A stretch of 64,000 nt of DNA from Anaerofustis stercorihominis DSM 17244 (GCF_000154825.1 NZ_DS560017.1:1-64000); one strand, 5' to 3'; shown: positions 1 through 10,079, numbered from the stretch's first letter. Notes: generated by a model not told the origin, from the sequence alone. Numbers and translations: made by a program.

Positions 1-8
1 TTTTTTTA

Positions 9-179
9 TTACCATTTATTATGTGTGAAAGTTTCCCTAAATATATTGAAAAAGCAGTAGACAACTCCGGCAATAACTAAGGCGTACCAAACCCATTTAG
101 GAAAGACTAATACAAGTAGAACAAATATTATGGCAGCTAGTAAACAATCTATGATCATTCTATCATTCTTACAGTTCAT
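9..179 (-). CDS. Small membrane protein, 56 aa
   Basis: A 57-codon reading frame starts at an ATG preceded by a strong AAGGAGGG ribosome site about 11 nt upstream. The product has a polar N-terminus (MNCKNDRM) followed by two hydrophobic stretches, roughly residues 9-26 and 29-46, separated by FPKWVW, and a charged C-terminus. This looks like a two-helix membrane hairpin. I do not recognise a family, and no partner gene is adjacent. Confidence 0.6.
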   Translation of the reverse strand: MNCKNDRMIIDCLLAAIIFVLLVLVFPKWVWYALVIAGVVYCFFNIFRETFTHNKW

Positions 180-434
180 GTTCTTTCTTTCCCTCCTTAC
201 TATTTATACTATATAGTATTAAAATTCAGGAAAAGTGTGACTTTGTTTTATAAATAGAAATATATAGCCTTTAAATAGTATTTGTTGGAGTACTTATATT
301 TCTATAAAAAAGCGGAATAAAATTAAATACCAAGTATCTCAAAAGTAGCTTGTGATAACAGGGAAAATGTGTAAATAAGTGTAATTGAAAAAATATCAGA
401 TATGTAATTATATAAATTAGTTTATAAATGAAAA

Positions 435-476
435 TAAAAAAGAACATATAATAATAAATTATTTATGTTCTTTTTT
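435..476. terminator. Bidirectional terminator
   Basis: AAAAAAGAACATA and TATGTTCTTTTTT form an inverted repeat with A-runs and T-runs on both sides. It lies just downstream of the ketopantoate reductase gene. Confidence 0.75.
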
Positions 477-502
477 AATCAACTGATTTTATAAAAAATA
501 TA

Positions 503-1414
503 CTAATAATTATTTTCTATTTCCTTTATTTTATCATATAAATAATCGTTGAGAGGCGTAGGTATAGCATGTTTTTTCCCTAGTTTTTTAATAGTTCCGG
601 CAAAAAGTTCAACTTCCGTTTTCCTTTTTGCCTTTGTATCCTGTCTAAGTGAGGGCATATTATCAGGATTTAACGTACACATCAAATCCATCCAGTCATT
701 TATTTCATCTTCCGTAAGTATTATTCCTTCCGCCTCTGCGACCTTTGATACTTCTCTCATTGTTTCTATTACCATATCTTTTGCTTTTCCATCTTTTTGA
801 ATACCTCCGTACCCGGTCTCAAATACTGCACAGACTTGATTGACTGCATCGTTAAGCATCAGTTTACTCCACATTTTATGCATTATATCACTCGGTATTT
901 CATATGGAAGGTTTGATTTTTTTAATACTTCCTCTACACTTTTTACATCTTCGGTTATCTTATTATCTTTACTTCCGAAACAAACTAATCCTGGCTTTGA
1001 AAAATATATTTTATTTTCTTCTTTTACAGCGTCCATTCCGTGAACTTCGCAGTATAAAAGATGTTTATCTCCGTAGTATTCTTTTATTACATTTTCGCTT
1101 TCGATGCCGTTCATCACTGAAATAAAAATAGTATCGTCTTTTACAATATTCCTTAAACTTTTTATAGCCTCATGTATCCCTGTAAACTTTACCGAAAGTA
1201 TTATCAGATCCGCTTTTAAATCTGTATTATTAGATATAAAATTAAAATTATGTTCTTTATCGTTCACATAGTACTTAGAATTTTTATATTTTTCCACTCT
1301 TTTGTCATCTGCTATAAAGTATACATTTTCTTTTCCCACTCCTTTTGATAAATAAGAAGCATACATAAGTCCCAGGGCACCTGCTCCCGAGATAAATACA
1401 TTTTTTATATTCAT
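503..1414 (-). CDS. panE: 2-dehydropantoate 2-reductase (ketopantoate reductase)
   Basis: A 303-residue protein of the ApbA/PanE family. These enzymes reduce ketopantoate to pantoate with NADPH on the route to pantothenate and CoA. The N-terminal Rossmann motif GAGALGLMYA is at residues 10-19. The C-terminal helical domain includes KMWSKLMLNDAVNQVCA, carrying the family Lys and Asn. An AAAGGAG ribosome site precedes the ATG. The gene stands alone and ends at a terminator. PanE paralogues with other keto-acid substrates exist, and a divergent relative lies at 38250-39206, so the substrate is inferred. Confidence 0.85.
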   Translation of the reverse strand: MNIKNVFISGAGALGLMYASYLSKGVGKENVYFIADDKRVEKYKNSKYYVNDKEHNFNFISNNTDLKADLIILSVKFTGIHEAIKSLRNIVKDDTIFISVMNGIESENVIKEYYGDKHLLYCEVHGMDAVKEENKIYFSKPGLVCFGSKDNKITEDVKSVEEVLKKSNLPYEIPSDIMHKMWSKLMLNDAVNQVCAVFETGYGGIQKDGKAKDMVIETMREVSKVAEAEGIILTEDEINDWMDLMCTLNPDNMPSLRQDTKAKRKTEVELFAGTIKKLGKKHAIPTPLNDYLYDKIKEIENNY

Positions 1415-1576
1415 AATAAATCTCCTTTAAGGTTTCATTATTTTAATATTTTAACACAAAAGTAATTATTTGGTTATGATTTAGTGTTAATTATAATCTT
1501 TACAATGCGGAAATGTTAAAGTATAATGAATTAATAGAAATTTTAATGTAATATATTTAGAAATTTAGAGGGCAAA

Positions 1577-2740
1577 ATGAAAAAAAGTAACTTTAAAAAG
1601 AATTTAGCTTTTATAATTCCGATAGCGGCAATATTATTTTTTATTGTGTTTAAATTATGTACTATGGATATTTCGGGTGCCACATTAAAATATGATTTAA
1701 AAGATAATCCCGATATGGTAAAAGTTTTGACAGAAGCAAAGACTGACAGTAAGGCTCTTATTGTAAACGGTAATAACGATAATTTAAATTATACCTGGAC
1801 TTATGATAAGGGTAAGGTTACAGATACAAAAAAGACTAATCTCGAAATCAAACCTTATACTAAATATAAGAAAAATATAGTTAAAACTCTCGGAACATCT
1901 AATATTACCGTTTTTACATATAATAAAGATATAAATTTGAACGGTTCTCCCAGACTTACATTTAAAGAGGTAAATACCAAAGGAAATGCTTATTTGTTTG
2001 AACTTAAAAACGGTAAAGTATCATATGTAAAAGATGCGGTAAGTAATAATAATGATATTACCTTCGATGTAACGAAAACCGATAATATCTATATTTTAGC
2101 GAGCGGAGTAAACAGTAAAACTCTGTCGTCTGTAAAGAAAAAAGCAGTATCATTAAAAGCAGAAAGTAAAAAAGAAAAAGAGAAAATAGAAAAAGACACT
2201 AAAGATAAAAAAGAAGAGAATAAAAAGGCAGCTCAAAAATCTTCTTCAAAAAAAGTAAGTAAAGCTTCAAGTGATAAGAAGAAAAAAGCTTCAAAGAAAA
2301 GCAAGATAAAAAAGAGCAACGGTTCTCCGATAAATCTGGATAAACAAAAAGTAGATAAGAAAACTACTCTTAGCTGTACTTTGACTGTTGAATGTAAAGA
2401 TATACTGGATAATAAAGATAAATTAAAAGAAGGAAAAGAAAAAAATGTTCCGAAGAACGGGTATATTTACGGACCGAGAAATGTAACTTTTTATGACGGT
2501 GAGAATGTATATGATGTTCTGGAAAGAGAAATGCGCAACAGCGGAATACCTTTTGATGCTGACGGTTATACCGAGTATTCTTCAGCTTACGTAAGAGGGA
2601 TCAACAATCTTTATGAATTCGACTGCGGGAAATCTTCGGGTTGGCTTTATTATGTGAACGGAAGCAGACCGAGCTTCGGATGTTCAAGATATGTATTAAA
2701 TGACGGAGATAATATTCACTGGGAATTTGATGTTAAGTAG
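1577..2740 (+). CDS. Surface protein with C-terminal DUF4430 (transcobalamin beta-domain-like)
   Basis: A 387-residue protein with an N-terminal signal anchor (about residues 9-28), a middle region, a very Lys-rich linker (about 185-255) and a C-terminal DUF4430 domain (about 265-387). The domain signature is visible as FYDGENVYDVLE, SGWLYYVNGSRP and LNDGDNIHWEF. InterPro describes this domain as transcobalamin-like C-terminal. It resembles the small beta-domain that closes over B12 in intrinsic factor. The gene is the first of a run with ECF transporter T, A and S genes (8-nt gap, then overlaps). I infer a membrane-tethered substrate-capture protein for that transporter. A GAGG ribosome site lies 6 nt before the ATG. 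Confidence 0.75.
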   Translation: MKKSNFKKNLAFIIPIAAILFFIVFKLCTMDISGATLKYDLKDNPDMVKVLTEAKTDSKALIVNGNNDNLNYTWTYDKGKVTDTKKTNLEIKPYTKYKKNIVKTLGTSNITVFTYNKDINLNGSPRLTFKEVNTKGNAYLFELKNGKVSYVKDAVSNNNDITFDVTKTDNIYILASGVNSKTLSSVKKKAVSLKAESKKEKEKIEKDTKDKKEENKKAAQKSSSKKVSKASSDKKKKASKKSKIKKSNGSPINLDKQKVDKKTTLSCTLTVECKDILDNKDKLKEGKEKNVPKNGYIYGPRNVTFYDGENVYDVLEREMRNSGIPFDADGYTEYSSAYVRGINNLYEFDCGKSSGWLYYVNGSRPSFGCSRYVLNDGDNIHWEFDVK

Positions 2741-2748
2741 GTGCGAAT

Positions 2749-3642
2749 ATGAGAGAAAATACTATGTTTTATAATCATAGTGCTTTTGTAAATATGTTAT
2801 ATTTTATAGTGGTTATGGGTATGACTATGTTTTTTATGCACCCTGCCATACTATTTATATCATTCATTTCTTCATTTTCCTATAGCTTATATTTAGGAGG
2901 ATTAAAAAGTCTGAAATTCAGTGCGGGAGTTTTGCTCCCGCTTTTGGTATTTATAATAATATTGAACCCTTTGATAAATCATCAGGGAAGTACTATATTA
3001 TTTTATATAAACAATAAGATGATTACAAAAGAAGCGATTTATTATGGGTTTTTTGCCGGTTTTATGATTATAGATATGTTTCTGATTTTTTCGTCATTTA
3101 ATAAAATCATGACAAGAGATAAAATCGTATATGTATTCAAAGGAAGTATCCCTAAACTTTCTTTGATGTTTTCAATGACACTTCGTTTTATTCCAAGGTA
3201 TAAAGAAGAATTTAATAAGATAAAAGCTTCTCAGAAATGTATAGGAGAAGGTCTTGGTGACGGAAATATTTTCGATAGGATAAGACATGGTGTAAATATG
3301 ATTTCCGGACTTATCACTTTTGCTCTCGAGGACGGTATTGACAGTGCCAATACAATGGTTGCCAGAGGGTATGAATTAAAGGGTAAAAGCAGTTATAAAA
3401 ATGAAAAGTTTACAAATGTGGATAAAGTAATACTTATATTTATGATATTTATCATAGTCATTCTAGGTTTTGGAATATATAAAAATGCTTTTCATATCAT
3501 ATTCTTTTCCGATTTTTCTTTTACATCCATAGGTGGAAGTAATATCATATATTTTATATCTTACTTTATATTTGCATTTATACCCTTACTTATAGAAATC
3601 AAGGAGGAAATAGTTTGGAACTTATCAAAGCAAAAAATTTAA
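2749..3642 (+). CDS. ECF transporter transmembrane T component (CbiQ/EcfT family)
   Basis: A 297-residue polytopic membrane protein with about five to six hydrophobic segments. The cytoplasmic coupling region contains SMTLRFIPRY and VARGYELKG, matching the Ala-Arg-Gly-type coupling motif of EcfT proteins that contacts the ATPases. It is the scaffold that joins the substrate-binding S subunit to the ATPase. Its 3' end overlaps the next gene by 28 nt, which implies translational coupling. Confidence 0.85.
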   Translation: MRENTMFYNHSAFVNMLYFIVVMGMTMFFMHPAILFISFISSFSYSLYLGGLKSLKFSAGVLLPLLVFIIILNPLINHQGSTILFYINNKMITKEAIYYGFFAGFMIIDMFLIFSSFNKIMTRDKIVYVFKGSIPKLSLMFSMTLRFIPRYKEEFNKIKASQKCIGEGLGDGNIFDRIRHGVNMISGLITFALEDGIDSANTMVARGYELKGKSSYKNEKFTNVDKVILIFMIFIIVILGFGIYKNAFHIIFFSDFSFTSIGGSNIIYFISYFIFAFIPLLIEIKEEIVWNLSKQKI

Positions 3643-5183
3643 CTTTTTCATATCCCAATTCAAAAGAAGTTTTAAATGATATTTCCTTTGAAATAAATAA
3701 GGGTGATTTCGTACTTCTTTTTGGTAAATCGGGGAGCGGAAAATCTACCCTAATGAAACATCTAAGCGTAAGCCTTGCTCCTTACGGAGAAAAAAAAGGT
3801 GATATTTTATATAAAGGTAAAGATATAAATGATTTAACCATAAGGGAAAGATGTGAAAAGATAGGTTATGTATCTCAAAATATAGAGGCACAGATAATAA
3901 CCGATAAGGTATGGCACGAGCTTGCTTTTACTTTGGAAAATTTGGGATATGATAAAGTTACCATGAAAAGCAGGATCGCGGAGATGTCAAGTTTTTTCTC
4001 TATGTCTCAGTGGATGAACAGAGATACATCTGCACTGTCGGGGGGAGAAAAACAAAAGCTGAATCTTGCATGCAGTATGCTTTCTTTTCCGGAAATCCTT
4101 CTTCTCGACGAACCTACATCACAGTTAGACCCTGTAATGAGAAATGAATTTATATCACTTCTTACTAAAATAAACGAAGAGTTCGGAACTACGATCATAA
4201 TCACCGAGCATTCTTTAAGCGGTATAATTGATAAAGCCGATAAATGTATATTACTTGACGGTGGTAAGATAAAATTTCAGGGAAATAATCTTGAAATGAT
4301 AAATAATATAATAGAAAAAAATAATGAATATTATGATTTTCTTCCTTCACCCGTTAAGCTCGGAAATAAAATATTTGATAAGAGAGATGTATTGACTGTT
4401 AAAGAAGCAAAAAAGCTTGTTGATAATACGGATATAAAGTTTAAGGAAATAAAAAATGAGAGCTTTATAAGAGGTAATGAAATTGCCATTGCTTTAAAGC
4501 ATATATGGTTCAGATACCATAAGCATAGTCCTGATGTAATAAAAGATATGTCTTTGAAAGTATATAAGGGAGATTTTATTTCTGTCATAGGACCAAACGG
4601 TGCGGGGAAGAGTACTCTGTTAAATATACTGGGGAAAGTTATTAAACCTTATAGAGGGAAAGTAGTTTCAACCGGCAAAGTCGCAGTACTTCCTCAAAAT
4701 CCTGTAAGTCTTTTTATTAAGAATACTATCAGAAAAGACCTTGAAGATATAAGTGAAGATTATATTTCTTTGGTAAGTAAGATTGGTGCTGAAAATTTAC
4801 TTGATTCTCATCCTTATGATTTATCGGGGGGAGAAATAGAGATAATGGCACTTATAAAAGTTCTTCTTGTAAATCCGGATATCTTGATTTTGGACGAGCC
4901 TACCAAAGGAATGGATGTTATTTATAAAGATAAAATAGGTAAGTTACTAGAAGGATTGAATAATAATGGTGTAACCATAATAGTCGTAAGTCATGATATG
5001 GAGTTTATATCAAAATATATACCTTTGAGTACGATAATGTTTGACGGGGATATAGTTTCTTTTAAAGAAAGCAGGAAACTTTTCGGTGAAAACTATTTTT
5101 ATACCACAGATATAAATAGGATCACAAAAGAAAGACTTGATAATGCCATACTTCTTGATGAGGTAAATGTATATGATAAATAA
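3615..5183 (+). CDS. ECF transporter double ATPase (fused EcfA1-EcfA2)
   Basis: A 522-residue protein with two ABC ATPase domains in one chain. Domain 1 has Walker A GKSGSGKST (near residue 35), signature LSGGEKQ and Walker B LLLDEPTSQLD. Domain 2 has Walker A GPNGAGKST (near 330), signature LSGGEIE and Walker B LILDEPTKGMD. The chosen start is TTG at 3615, placed 7 nt after AAGGAGG and inside the end of the T-component gene. A fused ATPase pair with a dedicated T and S subunit is a group I-style arrangement, specific to one substrate. Confidence 0.88.
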   Translation: MELIKAKNLTFSYPNSKEVLNDISFEINKGDFVLLFGKSGSGKSTLMKHLSVSLAPYGEKKGDILYKGKDINDLTIRERCEKIGYVSQNIEAQIITDKVWHELAFTLENLGYDKVTMKSRIAEMSSFFSMSQWMNRDTSALSGGEKQKLNLACSMLSFPEILLLDEPTSQLDPVMRNEFISLLTKINEEFGTTIIITEHSLSGIIDKADKCILLDGGKIKFQGNNLEMINNIIEKNNEYYDFLPSPVKLGNKIFDKRDVLTVKEAKKLVDNTDIKFKEIKNESFIRGNEIAIALKHIWFRYHKHSPDVIKDMSLKVYKGDFISVIGPNGAGKSTLLNILGKVIKPYRGKVVSTGKVAVLPQNPVSLFIKNTIRKDLEDISEDYISLVSKIGAENLLDSHPYDLSGGEIEIMALIKVLLVNPDILILDEPTKGMDVIYKDKIGKLLEGLNNNGVTIIVVSHDMEFISKYIPLSTIMFDGDIVSFKESRKLFGENYFYTTDINRITKERLDNAILLDEVNVYDK

Positions 5184-5877
5184 AAAAAAGAAAGTAAACC
5201 TATTTACCATAGTTTCTCTTCTTATTGGAGTACCTTTAGTATTATATATATCCATTAAAAGCTTTGGAAGAAAAAAATATTTAATACCTAGTTTTTTGAT
5301 TTTAATATTATCATTTATACCTTTTATAATGATATTTGAAAAAAAGAAAATAAGAACAAGAGAAATCGTTTTGATTTCTGCCATGTCGGCTATAGCTGTT
5401 CTCGGAAGAGTATTATTCTTTTTCGCTCCCGAAATCAAAGCAACCTCGGCTATAGTAATAATATCAGGAATGACTCTCGGAGGACAAGCGGGATTTTTTA
5501 TTGGTGCCATATCAGCTTTTGTTTCAAATTTTTTCTTTGGTCAGGGCTCATGGACTATGTGGCAGATGTTTGCTTTTGGTATGATAGGAGCACTATCCGG
5601 AGTGGTATTAAAAAAGAAACATAACAGGATATTCGTTTGCCTTATAGGTTTTTTGTTTGTAATGATAGTTTACGGAGGTATAGTGAATTTCCATTCTCTT
5701 GTTATGTTTACAAGCGGGATAACTTGGGATAATATCAAATCAATTTATTTATTATCAATACCCTTTGATTTTGTACATGCTCTTTCGACGGCAGTTTTTT
5801 TATGGTTTTTAAATAAACCTTTTTTAGAAAAAATTAGTCGAATCAAAGAAAAGTATGGTATGATAGAGCTAGAATAA
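5173..5877 (+). CDS. ECF transporter substrate-binding S component (probably cobalamin)
   Basis: About 234 residues and very hydrophobic. It holds a short N-terminal membrane part and an S-component core with GRVLFFFAPEIKATSAIVII, GGQAGFFIGAISAFVSNFFF and GSWTMWQMFAFGMIGALSG. Two ATGs lie 6 nt apart; I prefer 5173 because GAGG then sits 7-8 nt upstream. It overlaps the ATPase gene. Cobalamin as substrate is inferred from the riboswitch and the transcobalamin-like proteins on either side, not from the sequence of this subunit alone. Confidence 0.8.
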   Translation: MINKKKKVNLFTIVSLLIGVPLVLYISIKSFGRKKYLIPSFLILILSFIPFIMIFEKKKIRTREIVLISAMSAIAVLGRVLFFFAPEIKATSAIVIISGMTLGGQAGFFIGAISAFVSNFFFGQGSWTMWQMFAFGMIGALSGVVLKKKHNRIFVCLIGFLFVMIVYGGIVNFHSLVMFTSGITWDNIKSIYLLSIPFDFVHALSTAVFLWFLNKPFLEKISRIKEKYGMIELE

Positions 5878-5898
5878 AAATAACTTAAAGTTTATATA

Positions 5899-6042
5899 CT
5901 TATTAAATGAAAGGGAAGCAGGTTAGATTCCTGCACAGTCTGTGCTACTGTATTAGAAGAGTAAATATCAAAATGTCACTGTTGTGTAAGCGGGAAGACG
6001 ATATTTATGATGAAGCTTAAGTCAGGAGACCTATTTAATAAG
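5899..6042 (+). promoter_or_regulatory. Cobalamin riboswitch aptamer
   Basis: Conserved blocks GGGAAGCAGGT, ATTCCTGCACAG, GCTACTGT, CACTG, CGGGAAGACG and AAGTCAGGAGACC occur in order. They are closed by a perfect 10-bp P1 stem (CTTATTAAAT with ATTTAATAAG). This matches the B12-riboswitch class that represses in the presence of coenzyme B12. It lies between the S-component gene and the secreted alpha-toroid gene. Confidence 0.93.
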
Positions 6043-6110
6043 ACCTATAAACTCTACACAAGGATAGAGTAAGGTAAATGGCTGTAAATAGCTGTTATAT
6101 TTGACTACTC

Positions 6111-6136
6111 TAAGCCTTATTAAGGCTTATTTTTAT
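6111..6136 (+). terminator. Riboswitch expression-platform terminator
   Basis: TAAGCCTT-ATT-AAGGCTTA followed by a T-rich run, about 70 nt after the aptamer and 39 nt before the start codon. An upstream AGAGT can pair with ACTCT just before the stem, and could contribute to an antiterminator. Confidence 0.8.
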
Positions 6137-6174
6137 TGTTTAAAAAACAATTAAAAGAAGAGAGAGGAAATTTT

Positions 6175-7944
6175 ATGAAAAGTTTAAAAACAAAAATTTT
6201 AGCACTTTTACTTTCTATGATGATGGTGTTTGGTATAGCAGGTCCGGTGTTTGCCGGGAATTTAAAATCAAATTCAAAAGTAACTCAAAGTGTCACTTCA
6301 GAAGAATTAAATAAAAATATTCTTAATATTGCTAAAGCATGTAAGGCAGCGGCATCAAATCCTAAGCCATCTACTTATTTCGGGGATTGGAGTATATTTG
6401 CAGTCAACAGAGGCGGAGATTTAACATCTTCCATTCCGGGACTTAACTCATGGAATGAATTATATAAGCAAAATGTAATTAAAAATATTAGTACATTAAA
6501 AACTTCAACCGATTATGCAAGAACAATAATAGGTCTTGCTTCTATTGGTGTAGATACGACCAAACCTATAGCGGGAGTAAACTTATTTGAGCAAATGTTA
6601 AAAGATAAAGATGATTTTAAGGGAACGTATGCTTCTATTCCTATATCTGTTCTTAATGCAGTTAATGTTTCTAATTATGATTTATCAAATAGTACATATG
6701 TAAGTAGTATTGATATTTTAATCGATGATATACTTTCATATTTGGATAAAGATGGAAAGTTCTCTTATGAATATGATGGAGTTACTTATATAGATTATGA
6801 CTCTACAGCTCAGGCGATTCAAGTTCTTTATAAATATAAAGATAAAGAAAATGTAAAGGAATTTATAGACAAAGGTTTGCAGATTTTAAAAGAAGAGCAA
6901 GCTAAATCTCAAAATGGTGATGTAAATTACAGTGCGTGTACTACATCTCAAGTAATTGTTGCATTATGTACTGCAGGAGTAGATATTGAAACATATAAAA
7001 ATTCCGATGGTAAAACATTATATGATGGTTTAATGAGCTACTATGACAGTAAAACCCATATGTTTAAAGGTTGGGATGGAAATGTTGATGGAATGTCTAC
7101 TGATCAGGCTTTATATGCGTTAATTGCCTATTCGAAAAATATCAATATATACGATTTAAGCGGTATTACATTTAAGCCATTTGATAGTGTTACATTATCT
7201 TTAAATACTTCGTCTATAAATATTGCACAAGTTGGAAATACTTATCAGCTAAAAGTATCTGTTACACCTAGTAATGCTGTAACTACATATAAATCATCAA
7301 ATACTAAAATTGCAACTGTTGACAGTAGAGGTAAGATAATTGCTAAAGGTGTAGGCAGTACTACTATTACAGTAAACTCTGTATATGGTAATAAAGTATC
7401 CAAAAGTGTAAAAGTAAATGTAAAGCTAGGTAAGTTGGGAACCGTAAAAGCAGCAGGCGGACATAAATATGCAAAAATTTCTTACAGTAAAGTAAGCGGT
7501 GCTACCAAGTATGTTATTTATAAATATAACGGCAAGAGCTATGCCAAATATGCTACGACTACAAAAACATCTTTTACCGATAAGAAAGTTACTTCAGGAA
7601 AGAATTATTACTATAAAGTTAGAGCCTATAACGGGGGATATTACAGCGGTTATTCCAAAGCTGTTAAAGCGGCTGTTAAAGTCGGTATTCCTACAAAAGT
7701 AAAGGCGAAAGCGGGAAAGAAGAAAGTAACCGTTACGTTCAAAAAAGCTAAATATGCGAAGAAATATGAGATTTATAAAAAGTCAGGTAAAAAATATAAA
7801 AAAATAGCTACGGTCAAAAAGAATAAATACGTAGATAAAAAAGTTAAGAAGAATAAAAAATACTATTACAGAGTAAGAGCTGTCAAAGACAGTTCAAATA
7901 AGAGCAATTTTGCTAAGACTGTAAAATCAAATAAAGTTAAATAA
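6175..7944 (+). CDS. Secreted alpha-toroid (transcobalamin alpha-domain-like) protein with Ig-like and Fn3-like modules
   Basis: The start at 6175 is chosen over an upstream in-frame TTG because AGAGAGG precedes it and a signal peptide follows (LLLSMMMVFGIAGPVFAG). The product has 589 residues. Residues about 40-330 form an all-helical repeat region with prenyltransferase-like helical pairs (DYARTIIGLASIGVD, DYDSTAQAIQVLYKYK, CTTSQVIVALCTAGVD, MSTDQALYALIAYSK). This resembles the alpha6/alpha6 barrel of intrinsic factor. A Big2-type Ig domain (about 340-420) and two Lys/Tyr-rich Fn3-like modules (about 420-589) probably hold it to the cell wall. A cobalamin riboswitch controls it. I infer extracellular B12 binding for the neighbouring ECF transporter. 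Confidence 0.75.
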   Translation: MKSLKTKILALLLSMMMVFGIAGPVFAGNLKSNSKVTQSVTSEELNKNILNIAKACKAAASNPKPSTYFGDWSIFAVNRGGDLTSSIPGLNSWNELYKQNVIKNISTLKTSTDYARTIIGLASIGVDTTKPIAGVNLFEQMLKDKDDFKGTYASIPISVLNAVNVSNYDLSNSTYVSSIDILIDDILSYLDKDGKFSYEYDGVTYIDYDSTAQAIQVLYKYKDKENVKEFIDKGLQILKEEQAKSQNGDVNYSACTTSQVIVALCTAGVDIETYKNSDGKTLYDGLMSYYDSKTHMFKGWDGNVDGMSTDQALYALIAYSKNINIYDLSGITFKPFDSVTLSLNTSSINIAQVGNTYQLKVSVTPSNAVTTYKSSNTKIATVDSRGKIIAKGVGSTTITVNSVYGNKVSKSVKVNVKLGKLGTVKAAGGHKYAKISYSKVSGATKYVIYKYNGKSYAKYATTTKTSFTDKKVTSGKNYYYKVRAYNGGYYSGYSKAVKAAVKVGIPTKVKAKAGKKKVTVTFKKAKYAKKYEIYKKSGKKYKKIATVKKNKYVDKKVKKNKKYYYRVRAVKDSSNKSNFAKTVKSNKVK

Positions 7945-8006
7945 TTTTATATCTATATTATTCTATGCTTATTTCCCTTAGCGAGCAAAATAGATATATA
8001 ATTATA

Positions 8007-8036
8007 AAAGCCGCATTATTATGCGGCTTTATTTTA
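8007..8036. terminator. Shared bidirectional terminator
   Basis: AAAGCCGCAT-TATT-ATGCGGCTTT separates the convergent secreted-protein and thioesterase genes. The thioesterase stop codon overlaps the right arm. Confidence 0.8.
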
Positions 8037-8445
8037 TATAATCTTCTATTTTAAATTTTAGAGGGTGCATTGTGGCAAGACCCGTACATATTACATTTTT
8101 ATTTTCATCTTCTATGGTACATCTGCATACGAATATATTGTGTCCCTTTTTCACTGTTTCACCATATCCGTAAAGTATTTTATCTTTTGTTTTATTGATA
8201 AAGTTAGCATTTATATTTACCGTTACACATACATATCCAAAGGAAAGGACCGATGTTCCCGCAAGGACATCAAGCATTGAATATAAAATCCCTCCGTGAG
8301 GATACCCCATAAAGTTACAGTTAGCATCATTGATTTTTGCTGCTGCTTCTGATTTTCCCTCTGAAATTTTAGTAATCGTAATATTATTGTTCATTGTAAA
8401 TTTATCGTTTGTATTAAGAAATTCCATTATTTTTTCATAGTTCAT
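8029..8445 (-). CDS. PaaI-type hotdog-fold acyl-CoA thioesterase
   Basis: About 138 residues of the PaaI/YdiI thioesterase family, which hydrolyses acyl- or aryl-CoA thioesters in the cytoplasm. The motif FMGYPHGGILYSMLDVLAG is the family HGG[ML] active-site segment, with the helix carrying the catalytic Asp following. The strand-rich C-terminal half includes VNINANFI. An ATG at 8445 fits best because AAGGAAGTGAT lies immediately upstream; in-frame starts at 8451 and 8454 sit inside the ribosome site. The gene is monocistronic. Confidence 0.8.
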   Translation of the reverse strand: MNYEKIMEFLNTNDKFTMNNNITITKISEGKSEAAAKINDANCNFMGYPHGGILYSMLDVLAGTSVLSFGYVCVTVNINANFINKTKDKILYGYGETVKKGHNIFVCRCTIEDENKNVICTGLATMHPLKFKIEDYIK

Positions 8446-8554
8446 ATCCATCACTTCCTTATGATTTTTAATATATCATAAAAATTGATTATTTGATAGA
8501 TTTAATTAAAATGAAAATTATTGTAAATTTTTTTTATGTAAGTAAAAATATCCC

Positions 8555-8583
8555 TTGTATATGTAAAAAAATTGTATTATAAT
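8555..8583 (+). promoter_or_regulatory. Sigma-A promoter of gdhA
   Basis: TTGTAT, 17-nt spacer, TATAAT. The predicted transcript starts near 8590, giving a leader of about 145 nt. Confidence 0.75.
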
Positions 8584-8593
8584 ATGTAAAAGT

Positions 8594-8616
8594 TTTGAAA
8601 TTTCAGAAATTTCAAA
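8594..8616. promoter_or_regulatory. Perfect inverted repeat at the gdhA transcript start
   Basis: Two 11-bp arms (TTTGAAATTTC and GAAATTTCAAA) sit around a single central A, about 10 bp after the -10 box. This could be a repressor operator or a 5' hairpin. Confidence 0.6.
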
Positions 8617-8620
8617 CTCG

Positions 8621-8694
8621 GAGACGACAGAAAACATAAAGTGTTTAGCTTTATGAAAATACTTGTTAGATATTTTATGTTTTTTCTTCGTCTC
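8621..8694 (+). promoter_or_regulatory. Structured gdhA leader with alternative stems
   Basis: GAGACGA at 8621 pairs with TCGTCTC at 8688. Within it, the segment around 8634-8641 (CATAAAG) can pair either with nearby CTTTATG (8649-8655) or with distal TTTATG (8674-8679). The two pairings exclude each other. No known riboswitch family was recognised. Confidence 0.5.
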
Positions 8695-8732
8695 AACTAA
8701 AAATTAAATATTTTTTGTTATAGGGAGGATAA

Positions 8733-10079
<1,347 letters not shown>

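Noticed and set aside
5899-6042. tRNA-like signal (GGTTAGATTCC)
   Set aside because: The segment belongs to the cobalamin riboswitch; no cloverleaf can be formed.
8621-8694. T-box or known amino-acid riboswitch before gdhA
   Set aside because: No T-box core sequence (such as AGGGTGGNACCGCG), specifier loop or other known aptamer block is present.
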